Assembly (NCBI RefSeq): GCF_016909495.1
Contig: NZ_JAFBFW010000005.1
Location: 372,001 to 436,000 of the forward strand
Reading direction: 5' to 3'
Origin: Pantoea coffeiphila
GTDB lineage: Bacteria; Pseudomonadota; Gammaproteobacteria; Enterobacterales; Enterobacteriaceae
Length of the DNA: 64,000 nucleotides
Shown here one piece after another: positions 11,369 to 21,641 of this stretch (position 1 is its first letter; the number at the start of each line of letters is the position of its first letter). The notes under the pieces were generated by a model. That model worked only from the letters and a program-made list of their open reading frames with translations, did no database searches and had not been told where the DNA came from. Both the position numbers and the translations under genes were made by a program.

Positions 11369-12330
11369 TCACCGATCCACTGACTGCGCTGGCTGGCAAC
11401 GTCCTGCGGGCTGTACTGCAGCGTCGTCGCCGGAACGGTGAGCGTGTCAAAACCGGCAGGCAGGGTGGTTTTGATCGCCGGATACATCCAGTTGCCGGTG
11501 GCAATGGTGTTCTGGAAAGCCGGTGTCAGCAGGAATTGCATAAACTCCTGCGCCAGCTTCGGCTGTTTGCTGGCCTTGAGCTGACCGGCCACTTCCACCT
11601 GCAGATAGTGGCCTTCGCTGAAGTTGGCGGCGGCGTACTGGTCTTTCTTCTCTTCAATCAGGTGGTAGGCGGGGGAGGTGGTGTAGCTCAGCACCATATC
11701 GCTTTCGCCTTTCAGGAACAGGCCGTAGGCTTCGCTCCAGCCCTTGGTGACGGTGACGGTTTTCTGTGCCAGTTTCTGCCAGGCTGCCGGAGCCTGTTCG
11801 CCATACACCTTCTGCATCCACAGCAGCAGACCCAGGCCCGGCGTGCTGGTGCGCGGATCTTCATAAATCACTTTGAGCGGACGATCGCTCTCAACCAGCT
11901 CCTTCAGGCTTTTCGGCGGGTTTTGCAGGCGGGTTTTGTCGTAAACGAAGGCAAACCAGCCGTAGTCAAAGGGCACAAAGGTAGTGTTTTTCCAGCCGCC
12001 GGGAACGCTGCTGCTGTCGGTATTGACCTGACTGGCGGCGAACAGACCGGTTTTTTCGGCCGCATCCAGCAGGTTGTTGTCCAGACCCAGCACCACGTCG
12101 GCCTGGCTGTTTTTACCCTCCATCCGCAGACGGTTGAGCAGCGAAACGCCATCCGCCAGCGCGACGAACTTCAGCTCGCAGTTGCACTGTGCCTCAAAGG
12201 CTTTTTTGACTGCCGGACCGGGGCCCCAGTCGGCGGAGAACGAATCGTAGGTATAGACGGTCAGTACGTCTTTCGCGGCAGCGGCGGGCAGCGAGAACAG
12301 CACCAGCAGAGGTAAGATTTTTTTTAGCAC
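11344..12330 (-). CDS. thiB: Thiamine-binding periplasmic protein ThiB (TbpA)
   Basis: Periplasmic substrate-binding protein that delivers thiamine and its phosphates to ThiPQ. 328 residues (E. coli 327). A signal peptide (about 1-19, cleavage after PAAAA) is followed by LTVYTYDSFSADWGPGP, the start of the mature protein in the family. WSEAYGLFLKGESDMVLSYT and NWMYPAI lie in the binding lobes. It is the first gene of the thi operon, with the riboswitch ending about 50 bp upstream. Confidence 0.96.
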   Translation of the reverse strand: MLKKILPLLVLFSLPAAAAKDVLTVYTYDSFSADWGPGPAVKKAFEAQCNCELKFVALADGVSLLNRLRMEGKNSQADVVLGLDNNLLDAAEKTGLFAASQVNTDSSSVPGGWKNTTFVPFDYGWFAFVYDKTRLQNPPKSLKELVESDRPLKVIYEDPRTSTPGLGLLLWMQKVYGEQAPAAWQKLAQKTVTVTKGWSEAYGLFLKGESDMVLSYTTSPAYHLIEEKKDQYAAANFSEGHYLQVEVAGQLKASKQPKLAQEFMQFLLTPAFQNTIATGNWMYPAIKTTLPAGFDTLTVPATTLQYSPQDVASQRSQWIGEWQRAVSR

Positions 12331-12379
12331 TTTGCGTTCCTTGAAAAGAAGATGCGCAAAGGATCTGAGCAGACAGCAC

Positions 12380-12487
12380 TCTCAAATCCCTACGCCGGTA
12401 TGAGCCGGATCAGGTTCGACGGGTTTTCTCTCAGCGGTATCACTCTGCTGCCGGGCAGCCGGGTTATCCGCACCCCGTTGAGAACGG
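12380..12487 (-). promoter_or_regulatory. TPP riboswitch (THI element) upstream of thiBPQ
   Basis: Read on the minus strand, the region carries the conserved THI-box blocks in order: GGGGTGC near the 5' end, CTGAGA (about 12428-12433), then CCTGATC followed by a short loop and the pairing strand near GATTTGAG. These are the thiamine pyrophosphate sensor elements. It precedes the thiamine transporter operon, as in E. coli, so TPP binding is expected to lower expression. Boundaries are approximate by a few bases. Confidence 0.93.
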
Positions 12488-12523
12488 CTTATTCTAGAGA
12501 GTTCACTCCGCTAACGAAAGCAC

Positions 12524-14188
12524 TCATGCCTCATCCGGTGGCGCAAACCAGGCGGATTTGAAATCGAACCAGCCCAGGGTGTTCATTCTTACGCCGCGCA
12601 TGCTGCGCTGGCCGTGCAGCTGCAGCCAGTGGTGGAACAGCGGGTGCAGATAATGATTGTCGATCAGCTGCTTGCTCCACTCGGCCAGCGGCAGCTTCTG
12701 CTCCCGCCACTGCTGCGCATCCTGCTGCCAGTCGATGGGAATGCAGTGATGCATCAGTGGAACTTCATACAGCAGCGAGAACAGCGAGAAATCCAGCGGT
12801 AGCGTAAAGTTGGCGCTGCCCAGCCAGATATCACTGTCGGCGTTTCCCTGATGCCAGCTTTCATAGTCCAGTTCCTGAGTTATCAGTTCCACGCCGTGCG
12901 CGGCAAGAATGGGTCCCAGAGCGTTGGCGATGCCCTGGTGTTCAATCTGATCGCTGTACCAGGTAATGGTCAGCGAATCTAACCCCTCTGGCTTGTCGGT
13001 CATCTCCATATCGTGGCGATGGTGCCAGCGCGGCAGCAGGCCCCATGCCGGGAACCAGTAACGCTGATAGGCAATCCCGCTGTGGTTGAGCAGGGTAATC
13101 GGGTTGAAGATTGAGCTCAGCCAGCGGCGAACGGCCTCGTTACGGCCCAGCTCGGAGCGCTGGTCAAATAGCAGGAAATAGCAGCCTTCCTCCAGACGGC
13201 TCTCCTGCGGCTGCTCGTCGGTATCGTCGCTTTGCAGCTTCACGCCCGAGTAAACCAGCTCATCGCTGATTTCCGGTAGCACCCAGATATTGACCTCATC
13301 AATCAATGCGCGGTAACCAAAATAGTCGTCGAAGGCGCTGATACGCAGCTGGCTTTGTTGATTGTGCTCGACGGCATAGGGGCCGGTTCCCGTTGGCTGG
13401 CGGGCGAAATTGCGAATAAACGGCCACTCTTTTGGCAGGATCATCGCGCTGACGCTGGCCAGCAGCCACGGAAGCCAGCTGTCGGTATGTTTGAGGTGAA
13501 TGTCCAGCGTCCACGGCGCATTGGATTCAATACGTTCGAAGTGGCTGAATAACGGCTGCTCCTTTAAGCGCTGCAGGCTGGTGATAACGTCTGCCATATC
13601 CAGTTCGCGACCGTCGTGGAAGCGAATGGCCGGGCGCAGAAAGAATCGCCAGTGCAGTGGACTCAGCTGTTGCCAGTGGTGGGCGATATCCGGTTCAGCT
13701 TCCCCGTTTTCCTCATTTATGCGCGCCAGACCGCTAAATATCTGGCGGGCCAGATGGGTTTCCGATCGCCGCAGCGGCGTGCCCGGCAGTAGGTTAAGCA
13801 GTGGACGATAGTAAAGTACGCGGAGGATATGCTTGCCCTGACGAAAACTGCGCCCGAGATGGGAAAGCAGCATCTGCCGCACGCGGTTTTTATCCCCCAC
13901 TAACTGCACCAGCTGGTCGATACGGTCCTGTTCCAGCAGATCCTCAGCACGCTGCTGCTGTAGGGCCAATCCGGTGTAGAGAAAGCTGAGCCGTGAACGC
14001 TTGCCGCGCCCGGCTTCCGCCTGCCACTCCAGCCAGCCCGCCTCCTGCATGGCATTCAGCAGATTGCGCATATGGCGCCGCGAGCAGCTGAGCCGTACCG
14101 CAAGATCGTTGAGAGTCGTCTCCTGCGGCTGGCCGTCGCAGTATTGCCAGAGGCGGATAAATTGCTGCTGCAAACGCGGTGAGGACAT
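12524..14188 (-). CDS. sgrR: Transcriptional regulator SgrR (glucose-phosphate stress)
   Basis: Activates the divergent small RNA gene sgrS when phosphosugars accumulate. 554 residues (E. coli 551). An N-terminal winged-helix DNA-binding domain (about 1-110; [32 protein letters not shown]) is fused to a C-terminal solute-binding-protein-like domain (SBP family 5), the diagnostic SgrR architecture. The end, [19 protein letters not shown], is nearly identical to E. coli. The promoter region is shared with sgrS on the other strand. Confidence 0.96.
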   Translation of the reverse strand: MSSPRLQQQFIRLWQYCDGQPQETTLNDLAVRLSCSRRHMRNLLNAMQEAGWLEWQAEAGRGKRSRLSFLYTGLALQQQRAEDLLEQDRIDQLVQLVGDKNRVRQMLLSHLGRSFRQGKHILRVLYYRPLLNLLPGTPLRRSETHLARQIFSGLARINEENGEAEPDIAHHWQQLSPLHWRFFLRPAIRFHDGRELDMADVITSLQRLKEQPLFSHFERIESNAPWTLDIHLKHTDSWLPWLLASVSAMILPKEWPFIRNFARQPTGTGPYAVEHNQQSQLRISAFDDYFGYRALIDEVNIWVLPEISDELVYSGVKLQSDDTDEQPQESRLEEGCYFLLFDQRSELGRNEAVRRWLSSIFNPITLLNHSGIAYQRYWFPAWGLLPRWHHRHDMEMTDKPEGLDSLTITWYSDQIEHQGIANALGPILAAHGVELITQELDYESWHQGNADSDIWLGSANFTLPLDFSLFSLLYEVPLMHHCIPIDWQQDAQQWREQKLPLAEWSKQLIDNHYLHPLFHHWLQLHGQRSMRGVRMNTLGWFDFKSAWFAPPDEA

Positions 14189-14194
14189 AAAAGA

Positions 14195-14376
14195 GGAACT
14201 CCGTAGTGAAAGCGGTCAGTTTTTCCTGCCGTATATTACGGCGATAATGGCAGCAGATGGAAGAGCGGGAGGCACTCTACGGAGTGGCGCTTGGCCATCT
14301 TTAGTGGCTGAGGTCACTGATTTCTGAGTATGGTGCTGTTCACCAGCCAGCGGGCAAAAATGTCGCTGGCTTTTTT
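14195..14376 (+). ncRNA. sgrS: SgrS small regulatory RNA (short form; 5' end uncertain)
   Basis: It lies between divergent sgrR and setA, exactly where E. coli has SgrS. The 3' half matches: CTGAGTATGGTG followed by CACC, then a strong intrinsic terminator. In E. coli the equivalent stretch pairs with the ptsG leader around its start site; the ten bases CTGAGTATGG here are fully complementary to CCATACTCAG of the E. coli ptsG leader. The RNA looks shorter than the 227-nt E. coli form, at roughly 180 nt or less, and the 5' end cannot be fixed by eye. A SgrT-like reading frame ([10 protein letters not shown] aligning with RQFYQHYFTA) exists at about 14206-14240 but has no start codon at the expected place, so SgrT is probably not made. 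Activation by SgrR and action with Hfq are inferred from homology. Confidence 0.85.
14345..14376 (+). terminator. Intrinsic terminator of sgrS
   Basis: Perfect 8-bp stem AGCCAGCG / CGCTGGCT with an 11-base loop, running into TTTTTT. A long U run is required for Hfq binding in SgrS-type RNAs, so this is both transcript end and functional element. Confidence 0.9.
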
Positions 14377-14438
14377 CGTCGTTTCTCTTCTAAGCTTTTG
14401 CATTATTTCTCCCTTTTTTATGCCAGTGAGGCATTGCT

Positions 14439-15623
14439 ATGAAATCGCTGTTGGCGCGTCATCGTTTTAATCCGATCTATCTGGCGTTTATGGCGATTAC
14501 GTTTATGGTCGGCATTGCCGGTGCGCTACAGGCACCGACGCTGAGCCTGTTCCTCAGCCGTGAAGTCGACGTGCGGCCGTTCTGGGTGGGGCTGTTCTAT
14601 ACGGTGAATGCGGTGGCGGGGATTGTGGTCAGCCTGCTGCTGGCGAAGCGTTCCGATAATCGCGGCGATCGCCGTATGCTGATTTTGTTTTGCTGCGCCA
14701 TTGCCGTGGCAAACGCCGTGCTGTTTGCGTTTAATCGCCATTACCTGACGCTGATTACGCTGGGCGTGATGCTGTCCGCCATCGCCAGCGTGGCGATGCC
14801 GCAGATTTTTGCTCTGGCACGGGAGTATGCCGACAGTTCGGCACGCGAAGCGGTGATGTTCAGCTCGGTGATGCGTGCGCAGATGTCGCTGGCGTGGGTC
14901 ATCGGGCCGCCGCTTTCCTTCTCGCTGGTACTGAATTTCGGTTTCACTCTCATGTTTAGCATCGCTGCACTGCTGTTTGTGGTTTGCATCGCGATGATCT
15001 GGTTTACCCTGCCGTCGGTGCCCCGAGCGCTGCCGACCACGGCGATGCCGGTGGCTGAGGTTAGCGGATTGAAGAACACCGATGTGCGGCTGCTGTTTAT
15101 CGCTTCGGTGCTGATGTGGTCCTGCAACAGTATGTATATCATTGATATGCCGCTGTATATCAGCAGCACGTTGGGCCTGCCGGACTCGCTGGCGGGGCTA
15201 CTGATGGGGACGGCTGCCGGGCTGGAAATTCCGGTGATGCTGCTGGCCGGGCGCTACGTCAGGCGTACCGGTAAGCGTAATATGATGCTGCTGGCGGTGG
15301 GCTGCGGCGCGCTGTTCTACCTTGGGCTGGTGCTGTTACAGAATCGCGCGGCGCTGATGGTTTTGCAGCTGTTTAACGCAGTATTTATCGGCATTATCGC
15401 CGGAATTGGGATGATCTGGTTCCAGGATTTAATGCCCGGGCGGCCGGGTGCGGCGACCACGCTGTTTACCAATAGTATTTCGACCGGGGTGATTCTTGCG
15501 GGGATATTCCAGGGGACGGTGGCGGAAAACTTTGGTCATCACGCGGTGTATATGCTGGCGTTTGCTCTGGTGCTGGTGTCGTTTGCGCTGTCGTGGCGGA
15601 TTCGGGAGGCGAGGGCAGTGTAA
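14439..15623 (+). CDS. setA: Sugar efflux transporter SetA (MFS)
   Basis: Major facilitator exporter of sugars and sugar analogues, part of the phosphosugar stress response with SgrS. 394 residues (E. coli 392). Twelve hydrophobic segments are visible; the MFS loop 2-3 motif appears as AKRSDNRGDRR, and IGPPLSFSLVLNFGF and SCNSMYIIDMPLYI are typical of the Set family. It begins about 60 bp after the sgrS terminator and in E. coli is expressed with sgrS. SetB is a close paralogue, but the neighbourhood supports SetA. It is followed by a repeat-rich gap before leuD. Confidence 0.92.
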   Translation: MKSLLARHRFNPIYLAFMAITFMVGIAGALQAPTLSLFLSREVDVRPFWVGLFYTVNAVAGIVVSLLLAKRSDNRGDRRMLILFCCAIAVANAVLFAFNRHYLTLITLGVMLSAIASVAMPQIFALAREYADSSAREAVMFSSVMRAQMSLAWVIGPPLSFSLVLNFGFTLMFSIAALLFVVCIAMIWFTLPSVPRALPTTAMPVAEVSGLKNTDVRLLFIASVLMWSCNSMYIIDMPLYISSTLGLPDSLAGLLMGTAAGLEIPVMLLAGRYVRRTGKRNMMLLAVGCGALFYLGLVLLQNRAALMVLQLFNAVFIGIIAGIGMIWFQDLMPGRPGAATTLFTNSISTGVILAGIFQGTVAENFGHHAVYMLAFALVLVSFALSWRIREARAV

Positions 15624-15657
15624 CGTGGTAGCTAGCTGCATGTTCGGTGCCAGGGCT

Positions 15658-15758
15658 GACCGTTACGGGCAGATCGCCGGGTCGCCGTGAATCCTCCCTG
15701 GAGGCTTGGCTGCCGCATCCTTGCGGCAGACACCCGGCTAACCTGTCCCGTAACGGTC
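15658..15758 (+). repeat. Palindromic repeat element A (MITE/REP-like)
   Basis: A nested hairpin bounded by a perfect 12-bp inverted repeat (GACCGTTACGGG at 15658-15669, CCCGTAACGGTC at 15747-15758). Inside are a second pair (GCCGGGT 15676-15682, ACCCGGC 15732-15738), the block GTGAATCCTCCCTGGAGGCT (from 15687) and an inner stem CTGCCGC/GCGGCAG (15710-15729). The layout matches element B in opposite orientation. No coding capacity. Its position right after setA may also allow it to act as a transcript end. Confidence 0.75.
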
Positions 15759-15832
15759 TGCCTTTCAGGCAATGATGTTGCTGCGGGAAACATCGGTTTT
15801 TAACGAACAGCAACGAATTTGTTAACAGGCAA

Positions 15833-15932
15833 TCGGTGTGGGGCGGGTTCGCGGACCGTCGGGCGCATGGACGCGCCCGTCGAGGCTACAGGGAGGTATT
15901 CACGCCGAGTCGGCGAACCCGCCCCACACCGA
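15833..15932 (-). repeat. Palindromic repeat element B (MITE/REP-like)
   Basis: Bounded by a perfect 20-bp inverted repeat: TCGGTGTGGGGCGGGTTCGC at 15833-15852 and its exact reverse complement at 15913-15932. On the minus strand the interior reads GTGAATACCTCCCTGTAGCCT and then an inner hairpin GGGCGC/GCGCCC (15861-15878), parallel to element A. Orientation is opposite to A. The right arm overlaps the first unit of the 44-bp tandem repeat. Confidence 0.8.
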
Positions 15933-16055
15933 TAAGCCAGATGCGAAACAAGCAGCTACACCCAATCCCACACCGATAAGCCAGACTCTCAACAAGCAGC
16001 AACCCCAAGTCCTACACCGATAATCCAGGCCCTAAACAAGCAGCGACTACCTGAA
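15924..16055. repeat. Tandem repeat, three 44-bp units, abutting leuD
   Basis: Three head-to-tail units start at 15924, 15968 and 16012, each exactly 44 bases. Shared blocks are CACACCGATAAGCCAG near the start (CTACACCGATAATCCAG in unit 3) and AACAAGCAGC in the middle; the last ten or so bases vary. The array ends one base before the leuD stop codon, so it forms the 3' untranslated region of the leu operon. It is not a CRISPR, because the units are contiguous without unique spacers. Confidence 0.85.
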
Positions 16056-16056
16056 A

Positions 16057-16662
16057 TCAGCGTAAAAACACCGGCTGCTTCTCTTCGTAAGCACCGATCG
16101 CCGCATCATGCTGAAGCGTCAAACCAATCGCATCCAGACCGTTCAGCAGACAGTGACGGCGGAAGCTATCAATCTCAAAACGATATGCCTTGCTGCCCGC
16201 CCGCACCTGCTGATTTTCCAGATCGACGGTGATCTGCATCCCCGGATCGGCGGCAACCATGCGGAACAACTCATCCACTTCGTCTTCCGCCAGCGACACC
16301 AGCAGCAGCTGATTATTGAAGGAATTGTTGGCAAAAATATCGGCAAAATCAGAACCGACAATCGCCTGAATACCATAATCGGTCAGCGCCCACGGGGCAT
16401 GCTCGCGCGATGAACCGCAGCCAAAGTTTTCACGAGTCAGCATAATGCTGGCTCCGCTGAACTCCGGCTTGTTCAGAATGAAATCCGGGTTATCGACCGT
16501 GCCATCCGCATCGCTATAGCGCCAGTCGAAGAACAGATTGCGGCCGAAACCGGTGCGGGTCACCATCTGCAAAAACTGCTTAGGGATAATCGCATCGGTA
16601 TCGACATTGGCCAGATCCATCGGCACGGCAACGCCGGTGTGTTGAGTAAATTTCTTCGCCAT
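16057..16662 (-). CDS. leuD: 3-isopropylmalate dehydratase small subunit LeuD
   Basis: With LeuC isomerises 2-isopropylmalate to 3-isopropylmalate in leucine synthesis. 201 residues, equal to E. coli. Aconitase swivel-domain signatures are visible: [13 protein letters not shown] near the N-terminus and [14 protein letters not shown] (about 95-108). Last gene of leuABCD, starting 9 bp after leuC. Downstream lie the tandem repeat and palindromic elements rather than an obvious U-tract terminator. Confidence 0.97.
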   Translation of the reverse strand: MAKKFTQHTGVAVPMDLANVDTDAIIPKQFLQMVTRTGFGRNLFFDWRYSDADGTVDNPDFILNKPEFSGASIMLTRENFGCGSSREHAPWALTDYGIQAIVGSDFADIFANNSFNNQLLLVSLAEDEVDELFRMVAADPGMQITVDLENQQVRAGSKAYRFEIDSFRRHCLLNGLDAIGLTLQHDAAIGAYEEKQPVFLR

Positions 16663-16671
16663 ATTAATTCC

Positions 16672-18069
16672 TTACGCCAGCTCGCGGATATCTGCAAAGT
16701 GACCGGCTACCGCCGCCGCTGCCGCCATCGCCGGGCTGACCAGGTGAGTACGTCCGCCACGCCCCTGACGACCTTCGAAATTGCGGTTGCTGGTGGATGC
16801 GCAGCGCTCACCCGGGCTTAATCGATCGTTGTTCATCGCCAGGCACATTGAACAGCCCGGTAAGCGCCACTCAAAACCGGCATCAATAAAGATCTTATCC
16901 AGACCTTCCGCTTCGGCCTGTGCTTTTACCGGACCCGAACCCGGCACCACATAACCCTGCACGCCCTCGGCAATTTTATGCCCTTTCACCACCGCCGCCG
17001 CCGCACGCAGATCTTCAATGCGTGAGTTGGTGCAGGAGCCGATAAAGACTTTATCGATGCGCACATCGGTCAGACGAATACCGGGTTTCAAATCCATGTA
17101 GGCCAGCGCTTTCTCGGCGGAGGCGCGCTCCACCGGATCGCTGAATGAAACCGGGTCGGGAATCGGGTCGCTGACGGCAATCACCTGGCCCGGGTTGGTG
17201 CCCCAGGTGACCTGTGGCGCGATATCCGCCGCTTCGAGCGTGACCACTTTATCAAAGTGCGCGCCTTCATCGGATTTCAGCGTACGCCAGTAATCCACCG
17301 CCTGCTGCCACAGATCGTCTTTTGGTGCGAAGCGGCGACCCTTAACGTAGTTAAACGTGGTGTCATCCGGCGCAACCAGGCCCGCTTTCGCACCCAGTTC
17401 AATGGCCATATTGCACAGGGTCATACGACCTTCCATGCTGAGTGCTGCCACCGCCTCACCGCAGAACTCGACGACGTGGCCGTTGCCGCCACCGCTGCCG
17501 GTTTTACCGATAATCGCCAGCGCGATATCTTTGGCGGTGATCCCCGGTGCCGTTTTACCGCGAACTTCCACCTTCATGGTTTTCGCTCGCGCCTGCTTCA
17601 GCGTCTGCGTTGCCAGCACGTGTTCCACTTCGGAGGTGCCGATACCAAACGCCAGCGCGCCCAGCGCGCCGTGGGTCGAGGTGTGTGAATCGCCGCAGAC
17701 GATGGTCATGCCCGGCAGAGACAGGCCCTGTTCCGGCCCCATCACGTGGACGATCCCCTGAAACTGATGGCTGAGATCGAACAGTTGTACGCCAAAGGCT
17801 TCACAGTTCTTAATCAGCATCGACATCTGAATTCGCGCCATTTCACCACTGGCGTTAATGTCCCGGCTCTGGGTAGAAACATTGTGATCCATGGTGGCGA
17901 AGGTTTTTGACGGCTGGCGCACCGGGCGTCCGTGTGCGCGCAGGCCGTCAAAGGCCTGCGCTGACGTCACCTCATGAACGAGGTGACGATCGATATAGAT
18001 CAGCGGTGTTTCATTGGGTGCTTCGTGCACGACATGCGCATCAAACAGCTTCTCGTACAGTGTTTTCAT
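16672..18069 (-). CDS. leuC: 3-isopropylmalate dehydratase large subunit LeuC
   Basis: Catalytic [4Fe-4S] subunit of isopropylmalate isomerase. 465 residues (E. coli 466). The three cluster cysteines are seen in [12 protein letters not shown] and in the CSMC motif ([12 protein letters not shown]); [11 protein letters not shown] is the aconitase active-site region. Starts two bases after the leuB stop and is followed by leuD. Confidence 0.97.
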   Translation of the reverse strand: MKTLYEKLFDAHVVHEAPNETPLIYIDRHLVHEVTSAQAFDGLRAHGRPVRQPSKTFATMDHNVSTQSRDINASGEMARIQMSMLIKNCEAFGVQLFDLSHQFQGIVHVMGPEQGLSLPGMTIVCGDSHTSTHGALGALAFGIGTSEVEHVLATQTLKQARAKTMKVEVRGKTAPGITAKDIALAIIGKTGSGGGNGHVVEFCGEAVAALSMEGRMTLCNMAIELGAKAGLVAPDDTTFNYVKGRRFAPKDDLWQQAVDYWRTLKSDEGAHFDKVVTLEAADIAPQVTWGTNPGQVIAVSDPIPDPVSFSDPVERASAEKALAYMDLKPGIRLTDVRIDKVFIGSCTNSRIEDLRAAAAVVKGHKIAEGVQGYVVPGSGPVKAQAEAEGLDKIFIDAGFEWRLPGCSMCLAMNNDRLSPGERCASTSNRNFEGRQGRGGRTHLVSPAMAAAAAVAGHFADIRELA

Positions 18070-18071
18070 AA

Positions 18072-20731
<2,660 letters not shown>

Positions 20732-20776
20732 GGGTTAATTCCTTGTCTTGATTACGTCGGGCCTGGCCGCGAGCAT

Positions 20777-20804
20777 AAAAAAACCCGCGCATTGGCGCGG
20801 GTTT
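20777..20804 (-). terminator. leu operon attenuator terminator
   Basis: On the minus strand a 10-bp perfect stem AAACCCGCGC / GCGCGGGTTT with loop CAAT runs into a U tract. It lies between leuL and leuA, the position of the E. coli leu attenuator. A competing antiterminator would form with sequence around the leuL 3' half. Confidence 0.9.
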
Positions 20805-20825
20805 CTTAGGTCTTGCAGGCCTGAA

Positions 20826-20909
20826 TCAGTGATTGATTCCGCCCACTCGTCTACCGCGCAGCGAAGATGCGTTTAGTAGTAGACCGAGTAGGCGGATGGA
20901 ACGAATCAT
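20826..20909 (-). CDS. leuL: leu operon leader peptide LeuL (27 aa)
   Basis: Short frame starting at the ATG at 20907-20909, encoding MIRSIRLLGLLLNA, then SSLRGRRVGGINH. It matches E. coli LeuL in the GLLL(L)NA core and in the RGR-VGGI-H tail. Leucine codons are clustered and mostly the rare CTA (CTA CTC GGT CTA CTA CTA). Ribosome stalling there under leucine shortage should prevent the downstream attenuator from forming. In E. coli the peptide has 28 residues. Confidence 0.93.
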   Translation of the reverse strand: MIRSIRLLGLLLNASSLRGRRVGGINH

Positions 20910-20942
20910 TGACTCAGACCTCATAAATTCAAAGTGACATTA

Positions 20943-20972
20943 TTGATACCTGATAACGGGGCGGGCTGTCAA
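20943..20972 (-). promoter_or_regulatory. leu operon promoter
   Basis: On the minus strand a perfect -35 TTGACA (20967-20972) is followed after 18 bases by TATCAA (20943-20948) as -10. Transcription would start about 25 bases upstream of leuL. Spacing and location fit a sigma-70 promoter; no experimental support is visible. Confidence 0.75.
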
Positions 20973-21641
20973 CTTTCGCTATGGGGTTATTAGCGCGTGA
21001 CCCCCAATGTCTTAAGGAAAATATTCTGGCGGCTGGCCGCACTTCAGAAGAATAGCCAGCTGAAATGTGATTTCGATCGGGAAATGACGGGCTTAACGAT
21101 GATTTACTGCGTTATTTTTATTTTTAATTGATTGATTTTAAGTGTTTTGTTTGGTTTTTTTGTAGTGATGGTTTGAGGTGATGCTTTGGCTTTTTTTGGA
21201 TAAAAATATTATCTTTTCTTTAAAAGTTAGTAGATATAACTAAAAAAAACCAACAGCCAGCGCGGCCCTCCGTGTTTTTTATCCTACACCGTTTTAATAA
21301 CAAAACGATCGCGCTGATAATTATCTAAACCACAGTACATTCCGCTTTTATAACGCTTTATGTTCAGTGTTATTGTCGATAGCTGAGCCCGGGCGGCAGA
21401 GCCTTAATCATCCCTTTCCGCACCCAGTGTGTGGTTTGCCGTTTGCCTGGCAGGTTTTCTACGGTTATGGTAATCGGCATAACCTCAAACCAAAAAAATG
21501 ACCAGGGTTCTTCCCTGTACCTGGAATTTGGAAATGACTTCCAATTTCTGAGCATATAAAACACGGGTTTTGAAATTATCTGGCAGCGTCCTGACAGGGG
21601 AGATGTTGGATAACTCAGTACCTTAAAGCCTGGAGGCAAAG
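20973..21641. other. AT-rich leuL-ilvI intergenic region lacking leuO
   Basis: 669 bp between the leu promoter and ilvI. E. coli carries leuO (about 314 codons) here; no frame of that kind exists on either strand. About 21080-21330 is strongly AT-rich with A and T runs, the sort of sequence bound by Lrp and H-NS, and E. coli ilvIH is Lrp-activated from this side. Near ilvI there are two imperfect palindromes: CCAGG-type at about 21501-21523 and AATTTGGAA...TTCCAATTT at 21525-21547. No supported gene. Confidence 0.7.

Noticed and set aside
11278-12315. 345-codon plus-strand frame antisense to thiB
   Set aside because: Shadow of thiB and the end of thiP; no recognisable domain.
15466-15813. 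115-codon minus-strand frame after setA
   Set aside because: It covers the end of setA and palindromic element A; no homology and repeat-derived composition.
15924-16055. Possible CRISPR array in the 44-bp repeats
   Set aside because: Units are contiguous and all parts are repeated; the variable part is too short for a spacer, and no cas genes are present.
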